47,068 nt of DNA from an uncultured Paraprevotella sp. (lineage in GTDB: Bacteria > Bacteroidota > Bacteroidia > Bacteroidales > Bacteroidaceae): positions 1 to 47,068 of the forward strand of contig CALULT010000020.1 of the NCBI GenBank assembly GCA_944321565.1, read 5' to 3'. The translations under genes were made by a program, and so were the position numbers. The notes beneath the pieces are model-generated. The model was not told the origin of the DNA. It did not search any database and saw only the letters and a list, made by a program, of their open reading frames with translations. Below, one piece after another: positions 1 through 9,163 of the stretch (positions are counted from its first letter, which is position 1; every line of letters starts with the position of its first letter).

Positions 1-65
1 CTTATGTAAGCCTTTCAATGATCTCTTTTTCTTTCCGCAACCGGTTGTTTTCCTGATTGCGGGTG

Positions 66-97
66 CAAAGGTACGCCTTTTCTTGCTTTCCGGCAAA
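66..97 (-). promoter_or_regulatory. Promoter of a gene beyond the left edge
   Basis: Read on the minus strand, TACCTTTG at 73-66 matches the Bacteroidetes -7 box TAnnTTTG. TTTG at 97-94 matches the -33 box, with a 20-bp spacer. No minus-strand start codon follows inside the window, so the gene it serves lies to the left of position 1. Confidence 0.6.
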
Positions 98-237
98 CTT
101 TCCGGCACTTTTTTTTCAAAAAAATGCGGATTTTCAAGAATCCTGACATGCGGAGGGGAGGACTCCTTGTTATATATACGGGCGGGGGTGGCAGGACTGT
201 CCCGCCCCGCAGGGGGAGTTCCTACCACGCAGCAAAA

Positions 238-344
238 GTTTCAGAGCCCGGAACACCGAGTTTCAGAGCCTGAAACACCCAGTTTCAAAGCCCGGAACAC
301 CCAGTTTCAAACGCTTGGAACACCCAGTTTCAAACGCCTGAAAC
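238..344. repeat. 22-bp palindromic tandem repeat array, 5 units
   Basis: Five head-to-tail units start at 238, 260, 282, 304 and 327, with a period of 22 bp and one unit of 23. The best unit contains GTTTCAGAGCCTGAAAC, where arms GTTTCA and TGAAAC flank five bases, followed by ACCCA. Other units carry changes in the right arm such as TGGAAC. The same unit recurs at 23564-23650 on the same strand. The array lies upstream of the trmH promoter box at 401. A reading frame crosses it without a stop, but that translation resembles nothing and I do not regard it as coding. Confidence 0.9.
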
Positions 345-400
345 TCTACGGCAACTCACGCTTCTTTCTTGAATATCCTCGTTCACGACAAAAAACTCCG

Positions 401-408
401 TATCTTTG
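401..408 (+). promoter_or_regulatory. -7 box for the TrmH-family gene
   Basis: TATCTTTG fits TAnnTTTG and ends 31 bases before the chosen ATG at 440. I see no good TTG box 19-21 bp upstream. Confidence 0.5.
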
Positions 409-439
409 CAATCAAATAGCTTTTTTACCGCTTAAGACA

Positions 440-1264
440 ATGCCCATCATCGAAATTACTTCACTGGAACAACCCGGCGTGGATGTATTCAGCACCCTGA
501 CAGAAGCACAACTACGCAACCGGTTGGAGCCGGAAAAAGGCGTGTTCATCGCCGAAAGTCCTAAGGTCATCCGCGTAGCCCTGGCTGCAGGCTACGAACC
601 GTTGGCTCTCCTCTGCGAACGGAAACACCTCACGGGAGATGCCGCCGACATTGCCGAACAATGCCACGCCCTTCCTGTCTATACAGGCGGACGCGAACTA
701 TTGACCCAGCTGACCGGCTACACTTTGACACGTGGCGTACTCTGCGCCATGCGCCGCCCCACGCCGCCACGCGTGGAAGACATCTGCCAAAACGCCCGGC
801 GCATTGTGGTCATCCATGGCGTGACAGACACTACCAACATCGGAGCCATTTTCCGGTCGGCCGCTGCATTGGGCATAGACGGCGTGTTGCTCACCCGCGA
901 CTCGTGCGACCCGCTGAACCGCCGGGCGGTGCGCGTCTCCATGGGGTCTGTGTTCCTCATCCCATGGACATGGATTGACCCTGACCTCAGCGACCTGCGC
1001 GACCTAGGATTCCGTACCGCCGCCATGGCACTCACAGAAAACTCCATCCCATTGGACAGCCTAATCCTGAAAACAGAACCCAAACTGGCTCTCATCATGG
1101 GCACAGAAGGCGACGGACTCCCACAAACAGCCATCGCCGGAGCCGACTACGTGGTGCGCATCCCCATGGCACATGGCGTGGACTCGCTCAACGTGGCAGC
1201 CGCCTCCGCCGTAGCGTTTTGGGAATTAAGGAGCATCATTGAAAGTCACCCAACCGGCCAATAA
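440..1264 (+). CDS. TrmH-family RNA 2'-O-methyltransferase (SpoU)
   Basis: A 274-residue protein predicted to methylate a ribose 2'-OH in tRNA or rRNA using S-adenosylmethionine. The N-terminal third (about residues 1-105) fits the RNA-substrate-binding domain of this family. The C-terminal SPOUT domain shows the three usual motifs: NIGAIFRSA after VVIHGVTDTT, MGTEGDGL, and IPMAHGVDSLNVAAA near the end, which form the trefoil-knot cofactor site. The reading frame is open back to 83, but that extension reads through the tandem repeats. The ATG at 440 sits 31 bases after a TATCTTTG box and starts exactly where family similarity begins. The gene converges on dsbD. The exact RNA target cannot be told. 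Confidence 0.88.
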   Translation: MPIIEITSLEQPGVDVFSTLTEAQLRNRLEPEKGVFIAESPKVIRVALAAGYEPLALLCERKHLTGDAADIAEQCHALPVYTGGRELLTQLTGYTLTRGVLCAMRRPTPPRVEDICQNARRIVVIHGVTDTTNIGAIFRSAAALGIDGVLLTRDSCDPLNRRAVRVSMGSVFLIPWTWIDPDLSDLRDLGFRTAAMALTENSIPLDSLILKTEPKLALIMGTEGDGLPQTAIAGADYVVRIPMAHGVDSLNVAAASAVAFWELRSIIESHPTGQ

Positions 1265-1329
1265 ATAAAAGCGCCGCACAAGCTCACACCCGCACGACGC
1301 CCAATGAAAACAAATAAAAAAAATGTTTT

Positions 1330-3435
1330 CTATTTCTTATAATTCTTCAACCCTGTCTGCAGGAAGTCCACATACTTGTCGATGTCCTCATCGTAGGAAT
1401 AAGACTTGTTCAACGGTTTGCCCTCGTTGTCGAGCAACACGTAGAAAGGCTGGGCATTGGCACCGAACTTGCTGCGCTGCAGGTAGCTCCACTTGTCGCC
1501 CACCGTGCGCAACGTGCGCTCTTGCCCATTTTCAACCACTTTGATTGGTTCAGGCAACTTGGCCTTCTCGTCCACATAAAGGGAAATCAGCACGTAATCA
1601 TCCTGCATGATGTCGGCCACCTTTTGATCCGACCACACAGCCAACTCCATCTTACGGCAGTTCACGCAACCATACCCCGTGAAGTCAACCATCACCGGTT
1701 TGCCTTGCTGCTTGGCGTATGCCATTCCCGCATCGAAATCAGTGAAATCCGCCCGCACTTCATTGTCGTAGAGGTTGAAATCCTGGGTGCTCATCGGGGG
1801 AGAGAACGCGCTGATGGCCTTCAGCGGCGCACCCCACAAACCCGGCACCATATAAATGGCGAAAGCAAACGAAATGAGTGCCATGAAGAAACGCGCCACG
1901 GACGTGCGGTGGTTCACAATGACATTGCCAGACTCGTCGTATTCGTCTTCATCGTGCGGGAAACGCAACCATCCAATCAGGTATGCACCCAACAAAGCGA
2001 AAATCACAATCCACAAGCTGAGGAAAGCCTCGCGATCAAGGATGTGCCACCCGTAAGCCAAATCGGCCACGGAAAGGAACTTCAGCGCAAAAGCCAATTC
2101 CAAGAAACCGAGCGTGACTTTCACGCAATTCATCCAGTTACCGGACTTAGGCATCGTCTTCAACCAAGCCGGGAACATGGCAAACAACGTGAACGGCAAA
2201 GCCAAGGCAATGGCAAAGCCCAGCATACCGATGGTGGGCGCAAGGATGCTGCCCGACGTGGAAACTTCCACCAACAGGAAGCCGATAATCGGACCCGTGC
2301 AAGAGAAAGACACCAAGGCCAGCGTGAAGGCCATGAGGAAAATGCTCAGCAAGCCTGTCGTGGATTCCGCTTTGCTGTCCACGGCATTGCTCCACGAAGA
2401 AGGCAAGGTGATTTCAAACGCACCAAAGAAGCTGGCGGCAAACACCAACAGCAACAGGCAGAAGAAGATGTTGAATATCGCATTGGTGGAAAGCGCATTG
2501 AGCGCACTGGCCCCGAAGATGGCCGTGATGACCAAGCCCAACAACACATAAATGACCACGATGCTCACCCCATAAGTGGCCGCGTCGCGGATGCCTTTAC
2601 GCTTGTCGCCGGAACGCTTCAGGAAAAAGCTCACCGTCATTGGGATAATCGGCCACACACAAGGGGTCAACAAAGCGACCAAACCGCCCACGAAACCCAG
2701 CAGGAAAATTTTCCACCAAGCCTGTTGCGCCGCATTGGAAGCCGCTTCGCCAAAAGCAGCCAGTTCGTCGATGACCGGCGTCCAATAGTCTGTCGTCCCC
2801 ACGGCCGCCTTATTGTCGGCCGGAACAGCCGCTACTGCCGAATCAACCACTACGGAATCGGCGGGAACGGCAACCGCTTCTTTCGCTTCAACAAGCGGAG
2901 CCGCCTCTTCCTTTTTCGCAGATTCAGCCTCGGCTACTTCCTTTTTTTTTTCAGGCGCAGCTTTTGCTGCAGCCGCTTGGGGTTTTCCTTCTCCTTCGAA
3001 AGAAAATTCCACATTGGTAGGCGGCATGCAGTTTTGGTCGTTGCAAGCACCATAGTTCAGATAGCCCTTCACGGAATAGCTCGCTTCCGTGATGCGCATC
3101 TTCTGCACGAACACGGCCGTACCTTCCATGTAGGACACTTCCATGCCGAAAAGCTCGTCGAAAGCCTTGTGCACGTTGCCGCGCGCCGTCAGCTTGCCGA
3201 CCGGCTCCACTCCCTTCTGTTCGTCGAAGTTAATGGTAGCCGGAGTGGGACCTCCTTCAGGAATGTCCGTGGAATACACATGCCATCCCGGGTCTATATT
3301 CCCGGTAAAGACAATCTCAAATTCGGAATCGGAAAGTTTGTTCTGTGCCACAGAGAACTTCACCGGCTCCTGCATTTGGGCCAAAAGCGGCAAGGCCATG
3401 ACCCATAACAACAACAAGGATGTTATCTTTTTCAT
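1330..3435 (-). CDS. dsbD: Thiol:disulfide interchange protein DsbD family
   Basis: A 701-residue membrane protein that would carry electrons from cytoplasmic thioredoxin to periplasmic thiols. It has a signal peptide (MKKITSLLLLWVMALPLLAQ), then a DsbD alpha-like N-terminal domain to about residue 140, then a low-complexity linker rich in Ala, Glu and Lys (about 155-215). A membrane domain of about eight helices follows, with the redox cysteines in LTPCVWPIIP and SFSCTGPIIG. The C-terminal thioredoxin-like domain carries GYGCVNCRKME (CxxC). An upstream Met at 3471 would precede the signal peptide, so 3435 is preferred. A TATCTTTG box lies just upstream and a terminator separates it from pckA. 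Confidence 0.92.
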   Translation of the reverse strand: MKKITSLLLLWVMALPLLAQMQEPVKFSVAQNKLSDSEFEIVFTGNIDPGWHVYSTDIPEGGPTPATINFDEQKGVEPVGKLTARGNVHKAFDELFGMEVSYMEGTAVFVQKMRITEASYSVKGYLNYGACNDQNCMPPTNVEFSFEGEGKPQAAAAKAAPEKKKEVAEAESAKKEEAAPLVEAKEAVAVPADSVVVDSAVAAVPADNKAAVGTTDYWTPVIDELAAFGEAASNAAQQAWWKIFLLGFVGGLVALLTPCVWPIIPMTVSFFLKRSGDKRKGIRDAATYGVSIVVIYVLLGLVITAIFGASALNALSTNAIFNIFFCLLLLVFAASFFGAFEITLPSSWSNAVDSKAESTTGLLSIFLMAFTLALVSFSCTGPIIGFLLVEVSTSGSILAPTIGMLGFAIALALPFTLFAMFPAWLKTMPKSGNWMNCVKVTLGFLELAFALKFLSVADLAYGWHILDREAFLSLWIVIFALLGAYLIGWLRFPHDEDEYDESGNVIVNHRTSVARFFMALISFAFAIYMVPGLWGAPLKAISAFSPPMSTQDFNLYDNEVRADFTDFDAGMAYAKQQGKPVMVDFTGYGCVNCRKMELAVWSDQKVADIMQDDYVLISLYVDEKAKLPEPIKVVENGQERTLRTVGDKWSYLQRSKFGANAQPFYVLLDNEGKPLNKSYSYDEDIDKYVDFLQTGLKNYKK

Positions 3436-3458
3436 CTTAAAGTTTTTGATTTTGGCTA

Positions 3459-3466
3459 CAAAGATA
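3459..3466 (-). promoter_or_regulatory. -7 box for dsbD
   Basis: On the minus strand TATCTTTG at 3466-3459 lies 23 bases before the dsbD ATG. No clear -33 box is visible. Confidence 0.5.
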
Positions 3467-3497
3467 GCCATTATCCCCGAAACAAGAAAATCGGAAA

Positions 3498-3538
3498 CGC
3501 AAAAAAAGACCCGCCCAGGGACTCCGGCGGGTCTTTTG
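3498..3538 (-). terminator. Intrinsic terminator of pckA
   Basis: Inverted arms AAAGACCCGCC and GGCGGGTCTTT flank a ten-base loop. On the minus strand the stem runs into TTTTTT, 20 bases after the pckA stop codon. The run of A on the other side could also terminate transcripts coming the other way. Confidence 0.85.
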
Positions 3539-3558
3539 TCTATGTTTTACGTAATGAA

Positions 3559-5166
3559 TTACAATTTCGGTCCTGCTTCTACCAAAGCCTTGCCGGCTTC
3601 GTTGCCCGTGAACTTCGCGAAGTTCTTGATGAAACGTCCAGCCAAATCCTCGGCCTTCTTGTTCCATTCAGCTGCATCGGCATAAGTGTCGCGCGGATCG
3701 AGAATCTTCGGGTCAACACCCGGCAATTCCGTAGGAACAACGAAATTGAAGTAAGGAATCGTCTTGGTAGGAGCCTTGTCGATAGACCCGTCCAGGATGG
3801 CATCGATGATACCACGGGTGTCGCGGATAGAGATACGCTTGCCCGTACCGTTCCAACCTGTGTTCACCAAATAAGCCTTCGCGCCGGAAGCGTTCATCTT
3901 CTTCACCAGTTCCTCTGCATACTTCGTGGGATGCAAGCTCAAGAAAGCTGCGCCGAAGCAAGCGGAGAATGTCGGAGTCGGTTCAGTGATACCACGTTCC
4001 GTACCGGCCAACTTCGCGGTGAAACCAGAGAGGAAGTAGTATTGAGCCTGCTGATCGTCCAAGATAGATACCGGAGGCAACACGCCGAAGGCATCAGCCG
4101 ACAGGAAGATAACCTGCTTAGCCGTCGGGCCCTTGGAAACGGGCTTCACGATGTTCTCAATGTGATAGATAGGATAAGAAACGCGAGTATTCTCAGTCAC
4201 GCTCTTGTCAGCAAAATCAATCTTGCCGTTAGCGTCCACCGTCACGTTCTCCAACAGGGCGTCGCGCTTGATGGCGTTATAGATATCTGGCTCGGACTCC
4301 TTGTCGAGGTTGATGACCTTGGCGTAGCAACCACCTTCGTAGTTGAACACACCTTCATCGTCCCATCCGTGTTCGTCATCACCAATCAACTTGCGCTTCG
4401 GGTCGGTGGACAAAGTCGTCTTACCCGTACCAGACAAGCCGAAGAAGATGGCGGTGCTAGTGCCGTCCATGTTCGTGTTGGCAGAGCAGTGCATGGAAGC
4501 GATGCCACGCAACGGGTTCAGGTAGTTCATGATGGAGAAGATACCCTTCTTCATTTCGCCACCATACCAAGTGTTCAGGATAACCTGTTCGTTGGTCTTC
4601 AAGTTGAACACGGTAGCCGTTTCAGAATTCAAGCCCAGGTCCTTATAGTTGTCCACCTTAGCCTTGGCAGCATTGAACGAAACGAAATCGGGTTCGCCAT
4701 AGTTGGCCAATTCCTCTTCTGTCGGACGGATGAACATGTTCTTCACGAAGTGAGCCTGCCAAGCCACTTCCATGATGAAGCGCACTTTCAGACGGGTAGC
4801 CGGGTTGGCACCACAGAACGTATCCATCACGAACAGGCGCTTGCCGCTCAGCTGCTTCACAGCCTTTGCCTTCAGGTCGGCCCAAGCTTCTTCAGAGCAA
4901 GGTTTGTTGTCGTTCTTATATTCATCAGAAGTCCACCATACGGTGTCTTTGCTGGCTTCATTGTACACGAAGAACTTGTCCTTGGGAGAACGACCCGTAT
5001 AAATACCGGTCATCACGTTCACTGCACCCAGTTCTGTCACCTGGCCTTTTTCATAGCCTTCGAGGCTGTCTTTGGTTTCTTCTTCGAACAAAACTTCATA
5101 AGACGGGTTGTGGAGGATTTCCTTCACGTCGGTAATACCGTACTTACTCAAATCTAAATTTGCCAT
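3559..5166 (-). CDS. pckA: Phosphoenolpyruvate carboxykinase (ATP)
   Basis: A 535-residue enzyme interconverting oxaloacetate plus ATP with phosphoenolpyruvate, CO2 and ADP. In gut Bacteroidales it usually runs in the CO2-fixing direction on the way from PEP to succinate. The length is normal for the ATP-dependent family. Visible motifs are the kinase-1a P-loop GLSGTGKT (243-250), the metal-binding kinase-2 region [10 protein letters not shown] (261-270) and the substrate-binding segment TGRSPKDKF (57-65). The ATG at 5166 is the only start that keeps the full N-terminus. It is a single-gene unit with its own terminator at 3498-3538 and a TAATTTTG box at 5232-5225. Confidence 0.97.
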   Translation of the reverse strand: MANLDLSKYGITDVKEILHNPSYEVLFEEETKDSLEGYEKGQVTELGAVNVMTGIYTGRSPKDKFFVYNEASKDTVWWTSDEYKNDNKPCSEEAWADLKAKAVKQLSGKRLFVMDTFCGANPATRLKVRFIMEVAWQAHFVKNMFIRPTEEELANYGEPDFVSFNAAKAKVDNYKDLGLNSETATVFNLKTNEQVILNTWYGGEMKKGIFSIMNYLNPLRGIASMHCSANTNMDGTSTAIFFGLSGTGKTTLSTDPKRKLIGDDEHGWDDEGVFNYEGGCYAKVINLDKESEPDIYNAIKRDALLENVTVDANGKIDFADKSVTENTRVSYPIYHIENIVKPVSKGPTAKQVIFLSADAFGVLPPVSILDDQQAQYYFLSGFTAKLAGTERGITEPTPTFSACFGAAFLSLHPTKYAEELVKKMNASGAKAYLVNTGWNGTGKRISIRDTRGIIDAILDGSIDKAPTKTIPYFNFVVPTELPGVDPKILDPRDTYADAAEWNKKAEDLAGRFIKNFAKFTGNEAGKALVEAGPKL

Positions 5167-5224
5167 TTCTTTAAAATATTTGGTTTAGAATTTCAATTCA
5201 ATCCATCTCTTCTTTTCACGCTGA

Positions 5225-5232
5225 CAAAATTA
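5225..5232 (-). promoter_or_regulatory. -7 box for pckA
   Basis: TAATTTTG on the minus strand, 58 bases upstream of the pckA ATG. The -33 box is not clear. Confidence 0.4.
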
Positions 5233-5369
5233 CAAAGTTTCACGGGCACACGAAACTTTCGCCATCTTATTTTTCTTAATTCAAAATCATTCTTCCGTTA
5301 AAATTCCCAAAAGCACGACACATGCGCGACATTTGCCACGCGGAGTTTACAGTTGTGCGAAGTTTTTGT

Positions 5370-5377
5370 TATTTTTG
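5370..5377 (+). promoter_or_regulatory. -7 box for upp
   Basis: TATTTTTG matches TAnnTTTG and ends 30 bases before the ATG at 5408. This supports that start over the more upstream Met at 5333. Confidence 0.5.
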
Positions 5378-5407
5378 CTTTGCAATTTCATTTTTAAGTC
5401 CGACGAC

Positions 5408-6067
5408 ATGAAGATTATCAATTTTGCAGAACAAAAAACGGTCGTGAACAAATACATGGCCGAACTCAGGGATGTGCAATTCCAAAAACACCGGGCAGCA
5501 TTCCGACACAACCTGGAAAGAATCGGGGAAACCATGGCCTACGAAATCAGCCGCACATTGGATTACAGCACGAAAGCAATACAAACGCCACTGGGTGTCG
5601 CGCCCACATTGCTCTACACCGACCACATCGTGCTGGGCACCATCTTCCGCGCCGGCCTGCCCTTCCACCAAGGATTCCTCAACGTGTTCGACGAAGCGGA
5701 TAACGCGTTCGTGTCGGCCTACCGTTTCTACAAGGACAAAGAATGCCACGAAGTGGGCATACACATCGACTACCTGGCCACACCGGACCTGAACGGAAAA
5801 ACGCTTATCATCGCCGACCCCATGCTGGCTACCGGAGGAAGCATGGAACTGGGACTGAAAGCATTCGAGACCAAAGGCATTCCGGCCAAAGTCCACCTGT
5901 GTTGCGCCATCGCCGCCCAACAAGGTGTGGACTACTTGGCCTCCGTGTTCAAAGACACGGACTACACGCTCTGGTGCGGAGCCATTGACCCGGAGCTGAA
6001 CGAGCACATGTACATCGTGCCCGGGCTCGGCGACGCCGGCGACTTGGCCTATGGTGAAAAGTCATAG
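5408..6067 (+). CDS. upp: Uracil phosphoribosyltransferase
   Basis: A 219-residue pyrimidine salvage enzyme: uracil plus PRPP gives UMP and pyrophosphate. The PRPP-binding loop is DPMLATGGS (137-145). The C-terminal GLGDAGDLAYG matches the uracil-binding region of the family. The reading frame is open from 5333, but the TATTTTTG box at 5370 lies inside that extension, so the ATG at 5408 (MKIINFAEQK) is taken as the start. It is divergent from pckA and convergent with the kor genes. A large palindrome and a hairpin follow the stop. Confidence 0.93.
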   Translation: MKIINFAEQKTVVNKYMAELRDVQFQKHRAAFRHNLERIGETMAYEISRTLDYSTKAIQTPLGVAPTLLYTDHIVLGTIFRAGLPFHQGFLNVFDEADNAFVSAYRFYKDKECHEVGIHIDYLATPDLNGKTLIIADPMLATGGSMELGLKAFETKGIPAKVHLCCAIAAQQGVDYLASVFKDTDYTLWCGAIDPELNEHMYIVPGLGDAGDLAYGEKS

Positions 6068-6118
6068 ACACCGCTTGCCAGTTACCAAAAGATACTAGCT
6101 TTCCAAAAAGAAGATATA

Positions 6119-6180
6119 CTGACTTGGCAAAGTAAGATATCTTATTTGCCCATTTAAGATATCTTACTTTGCCAAGTCAG
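6119..6180. repeat. Perfect 26-bp inverted repeat of the TAAGATATCTTA family
   Basis: Arms at 6119-6144 and 6155-6180 are exact reverse complements around the ten-base loop TTTGCCCATT. Each arm itself contains the palindrome TAAGATATCTTA. Bases 6124-6154 are identical to 31247-31277. It sits between the convergent genes upp and korB. Confidence 0.92.
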
Positions 6181-6217
6181 CACCTTGTGTCTTTTCCTGA
6201 TTTCACCAAACAAAGGA

Positions 6218-6255
6218 AAATGCCCGCAGCACAACAAAAACACTGCGGGCACTTT
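6218..6255. terminator. Hairpin between upp and korB, probably bidirectional
   Basis: TGCCCGCAG (6221-6229) pairs with CTGCGGGCA (6243-6251). On the minus strand the stem is followed by TTTTCC, 34 bases after the korB stop. On the plus strand it is followed by CTTTCTTTG. Confidence 0.65.
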
Positions 6256-6284
6256 CTTTGCTATTTCAGACTATGCCGGGCGGC

Positions 6285-7292
6285 TCAAGCCTTCACTTCC
6301 CAAATGTCGTTCGTGTAGAGCAACTCCTTGAAGTTATGGTAAGGCTTTTTGGCCTTGATTTCCTCAATCTGCTGGTTGACAGCCTCGTCATACGTGGGAG
6401 CTTCCACGTCGCGGATGACGCCCAATGCCACCGGGAAGTCCGGCCCCTCCATCAGTGCCAGCTTCAGATGAAGCGTGTTGTCCACGCAATGCGCGTCGTG
6501 CACAAGGATATCCTTCTCCGTCACGCCGTTTTCGCCCAGCTTCACCACTTTCAGTCCGAAGCCTTCCTGCATCAGGCCGTATTCCTTGTTTTCGCCAAAC
6601 AACATCGGTTTGCCGTGTTCCAGGTAAATGGTGTGCTTGGCACGTCCCTCCTTCGTATAGACGGATTCGTATGCCCCGTCGTTGAAAATCACGCAGTTTT
6701 GCAGGATTTCACAGACCGAAGCCCCCCTGTGGGCGTAGGCCGCCTTCAGAATTTCCACTGTACCGGCTGCATCCGTGGCCACGGCACGGGCAAAGAAATG
6801 GCCACGTGCGCCGAAACAAAGTTCAGCCGGGCGGAACGGGTCTTCCACCGTGCCGTATGGCGACGACTTGCTGACGAATCCCCTCGGGGATGTCGGTGAA
6901 TACTGCCCTTTCGTCAACCCGTAAATACGGTTGTTCAACAACACCATATTGATGTCCACGTTGCGGCGGACAGCATGAATGAAGTGGTTGCCGCCGATGG
7001 CCAAGCCGTCACCGTCACCGGAAATCTGCCACACGGCCATGTCCGGATTAGCCACCTTGAAGCCTGTGGCTATCGCCGCCGCACGTCCATGGATGGTCTG
7101 CATGGCGTAAGTGTTCATATAATAAGGTAAACGGCTGGAACAACCGATTCCGGAAATCACGGCCGTCTTGTGAGGCGCCACCCCGATTTCGGCCATCGCC
7201 TTGTGCAGGGAAGACAGGAAGAAATGGTCGCCGCACCCCGGGCACCAGCGGGGTTGCCCTTTTTTATAGTCTTTTGCTGTATATTCGCTCAT
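6285..7292 (-). CDS. korB: 2-oxoacid:ferredoxin oxidoreductase, beta subunit
   Basis: A 335-residue thiamine-diphosphate-binding subunit of an enzyme that decarboxylates a 2-oxoacid (most likely 2-oxoglutarate) to the acyl-CoA while reducing ferredoxin. It shows the CPGC motif (17-20), the TPP/metal segment GDGDGLAIGG (92-101) and the following NNRIYGLTKGQYSPTS. There is no ferredoxin domain in this subunit. It lies 23 bases downstream of the alpha subunit on the same strand and is surely co-transcribed. The substrate is inferred from similarity to KorB-type proteins; a broader 2-oxoacid range cannot be excluded. Confidence 0.93.
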   Translation of the reverse strand: MSEYTAKDYKKGQPRWCPGCGDHFFLSSLHKAMAEIGVAPHKTAVISGIGCSSRLPYYMNTYAMQTIHGRAAAIATGFKVANPDMAVWQISGDGDGLAIGGNHFIHAVRRNVDINMVLLNNRIYGLTKGQYSPTSPRGFVSKSSPYGTVEDPFRPAELCFGARGHFFARAVATDAAGTVEILKAAYAHRGASVCEILQNCVIFNDGAYESVYTKEGRAKHTIYLEHGKPMLFGENKEYGLMQEGFGLKVVKLGENGVTEKDILVHDAHCVDNTLHLKLALMEGPDFPVALGVIRDVEAPTYDEAVNQQIEEIKAKKPYHNFKELLYTNDIWEVKA

Positions 7293-7315
7293 TTTCTTTA
7301 TGCTTAGGAAGTTGA

Positions 7316-9163
7316 CTATTTGTTGTAAATCTCATTGAAGGCCGCCACCAGCTCGCTCACCACGAAAGGCTGCCCCTTGACTTGGTTGAACTGATAAGGC
7401 ACGAAGCCGTCCACCTTCATCCGCAAGTAGGCGGCAAACTGCCCGAGATTCTGCTCGGCCACCACCACCTTCGGGTATTTCCTCAACACCTCGGCCGTGT
7501 TGGCAGGCAACGGGTTCAGGTAAGAGAAATGCGCCAAGGCCACTTTCTTGCCCGCCGCGTTCATCTCGTCCATGGCGGAATGCAGATGGCCGTATGTGCC
7601 CCCGAAGCCCACAACCAACAGTTCGGCATCGTCCACGCAGCCTTGCACTTCCACGTCGGGCACCGGAATCTTGGCCACTTTCTCGGCCCGCAAACGGCAC
7701 ATCAGATCGTGGTTCTCGGGGTCGGTGCTGATGGCACCCGTGTGCCCGTCCTTTTCCAATCCGCCAAGGATGTGCATGAAGCCTTCCTGGCCCGGAATGG
7801 CCCAATAACGAACTTGCGTTTCGGGATTACGCATATATGGCGTGTAGCTCCCAGCCATGTCAGGTGTCACGTATGGCGGGTTGATGGCAGGATATTCGTC
7901 CAAGTCGGGCAACTTGAAAGCCCCCGAGCCGTTGGCCACGAAAGCATCCGTGAGCAACACCACCGGTGTCATGTGCTCCAAAGCCATCTTGCAAGCATAA
8001 TAGGCCGCGTCGAAGCAGTTGGTCGGCGAAGTGGCAGCAATCACCGGCATGGGCGACTCTCCATTACGTCCGAACAAAGCTTGCAAGAGGTCTGTCTGTT
8101 CACTCTTCGTGGGCAGTCCAGTGGAAGGACCGCCGCGTTGCACGTCCAAGATGACCAGTGGAAGCTCGGTAATGACTGCCAAGTTCATCGCTTCGGACTT
8201 CAGGCACACGCCCGGCCCCGACGTGGAAGTCACGGCCAACGCGCCCGCAAACGCAGCACCCACGGAAGAGGCGCATCCGGCAATTTCGTCCTCGCACTGC
8301 ACCGTAGTCACACCCAAGCTCTTGTGCTTGGACAATTCATGCAATACGTCCGTGGCCGGCGTGATGGGATACGACCCCAAATAAAGACGTTTCCCGGCCT
8401 TCTCGGCAGCGGCAATGAAACCGTAGGCCGTGGCCTTGTTGCCCATGATGTCCATGTATTTGCCGGGTTTCTTGGTCTTGGAATCCACACGGTAGGTATG
8501 TGCCACCGAAGCGTGGGTGTTGGCTCCATAATCGTAACCGGCCTGCACCACCTTGATGTTGGCTTCGGCCACTGCCGGTTTCTTGGCAAATTTTTCGCGC
8601 AACATATTGAACGCGATTTCCAAATCGCAGTTGAACAGCCAGCACACCAACCCGAGGGCGAACATGTTGCGGCACTTGAGCACCGCCTTGTTGTCCATGC
8701 CCGAATCGGCCAGGCAGTCTTTCACCATCTGCGTAATGGGAGCGGCAATCACATCGTTCTTGATGCCCATCTCCTCAATGGGATTATCGGTCGTGAAAGC
8801 CGCCTTTTCCAAATCCTTGGCCTGGAAGCAATCCGTGTCAAGGATGATGCAGGCCGTCGGCTTGGCATATTTGTATTGTGTCTTCAACGCTGCCGCGTTC
8901 ATGGCCACCAGCACATCGCACTTGTCGCCCGGTGTATAGACCCGGCCAGCCCCGATATGTACCTGAAAAGCAGACACCCCCGTGAGCGCACCCTGCGGGG
9001 CGCGGATGTCTGCCGGATAATCGGGGAATGTGCAGATATCATTCCCCACCGTTGCGGAAACCGTGGAGAAAATGTTCCCGGCCAATTGCATCCCGTCGCC
9101 GGAATCGCCCGAGAAACGGACCACCACCTGGTCCAATTCTTTTACTTCTAATGGTTCAGCCAT
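7316..9163 (-). CDS. korA: 2-oxoacid:ferredoxin oxidoreductase, alpha subunit (gamma-alpha fusion)
   Basis: A 615-residue subunit. The first 190 residues form the gamma-type domain (VVRFSGDSGDGMQLAGN near the start), followed by the pyrimidine-binding alpha domain with GSYPITPATDVLHELS and TTSGPGVCLKSEAMN. The C-terminal transketolase-like domain ends the protein. The gamma-alpha fusion and two-gene layout are the usual form in Bacteroidetes, where the complex makes succinyl-CoA or runs reductively with ferredoxin. No separate ferredoxin-like delta subunit is present beside it. The ATG at 9163 is the natural start. A GATATTTG sequence, one base off the promoter consensus, lies about 50 bases upstream. 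Confidence 0.94.
   Translation of the reverse strand: MAEPLEVKELDQVVVRFSGDSGDGMQLAGNIFSTVSATVGNDICTFPDYPADIRAPQGALTGVSAFQVHIGAGRVYTPGDKCDVLVAMNAAALKTQYKYAKPTACIILDTDCFQAKDLEKAAFTTDNPIEEMGIKNDVIAAPITQMVKDCLADSGMDNKAVLKCRNMFALGLVCWLFNCDLEIAFNMLREKFAKKPAVAEANIKVVQAGYDYGANTHASVAHTYRVDSKTKKPGKYMDIMGNKATAYGFIAAAEKAGKRLYLGSYPITPATDVLHELSKHKSLGVTTVQCEDEIAGCASSVGAAFAGALAVTSTSGPGVCLKSEAMNLAVITELPLVILDVQRGGPSTGLPTKSEQTDLLQALFGRNGESPMPVIAATSPTNCFDAAYYACKMALEHMTPVVLLTDAFVANGSGAFKLPDLDEYPAINPPYVTPDMAGSYTPYMRNPETQVRYWAIPGQEGFMHILGGLEKDGHTGAISTDPENHDLMCRLRAEKVAKIPVPDVEVQGCVDDAELLVVGFGGTYGHLHSAMDEMNAAGKKVALAHFSYLNPLPANTAEVLRKYPKVVVAEQNLGQFAAYLRMKVDGFVPYQFNQVKGQPFVVSELVAAFNEIYNK

Noticed and set aside
238-344. 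Possible CRISPR array
   Set aside because: The units are directly adjacent with a 22-23 bp period and no unique spacers, and no cas genes are present.
83-439. N-terminal extension of the TrmH-type protein through the repeat array
   Set aside because: The promoter box lies at 401-408 and the family N-terminus starts at the ATG at 440. The extension is translated repeat sequence.
1522-3408. 628-codon open frame antisense to dsbD
   Set aside because: It is a shadow of a real gene in a GC-biased region, rich in His, Arg and Gln, with no family motifs. The dsbD frame has clear domains.
7382-9151. 589-codon open frame antisense to korA
   Set aside because: It is a shadow of korA on the opposite strand with no recognisable motifs or start context. 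The same holds for the long antisense frames over pckA, valS, copA and the EIIC gene.
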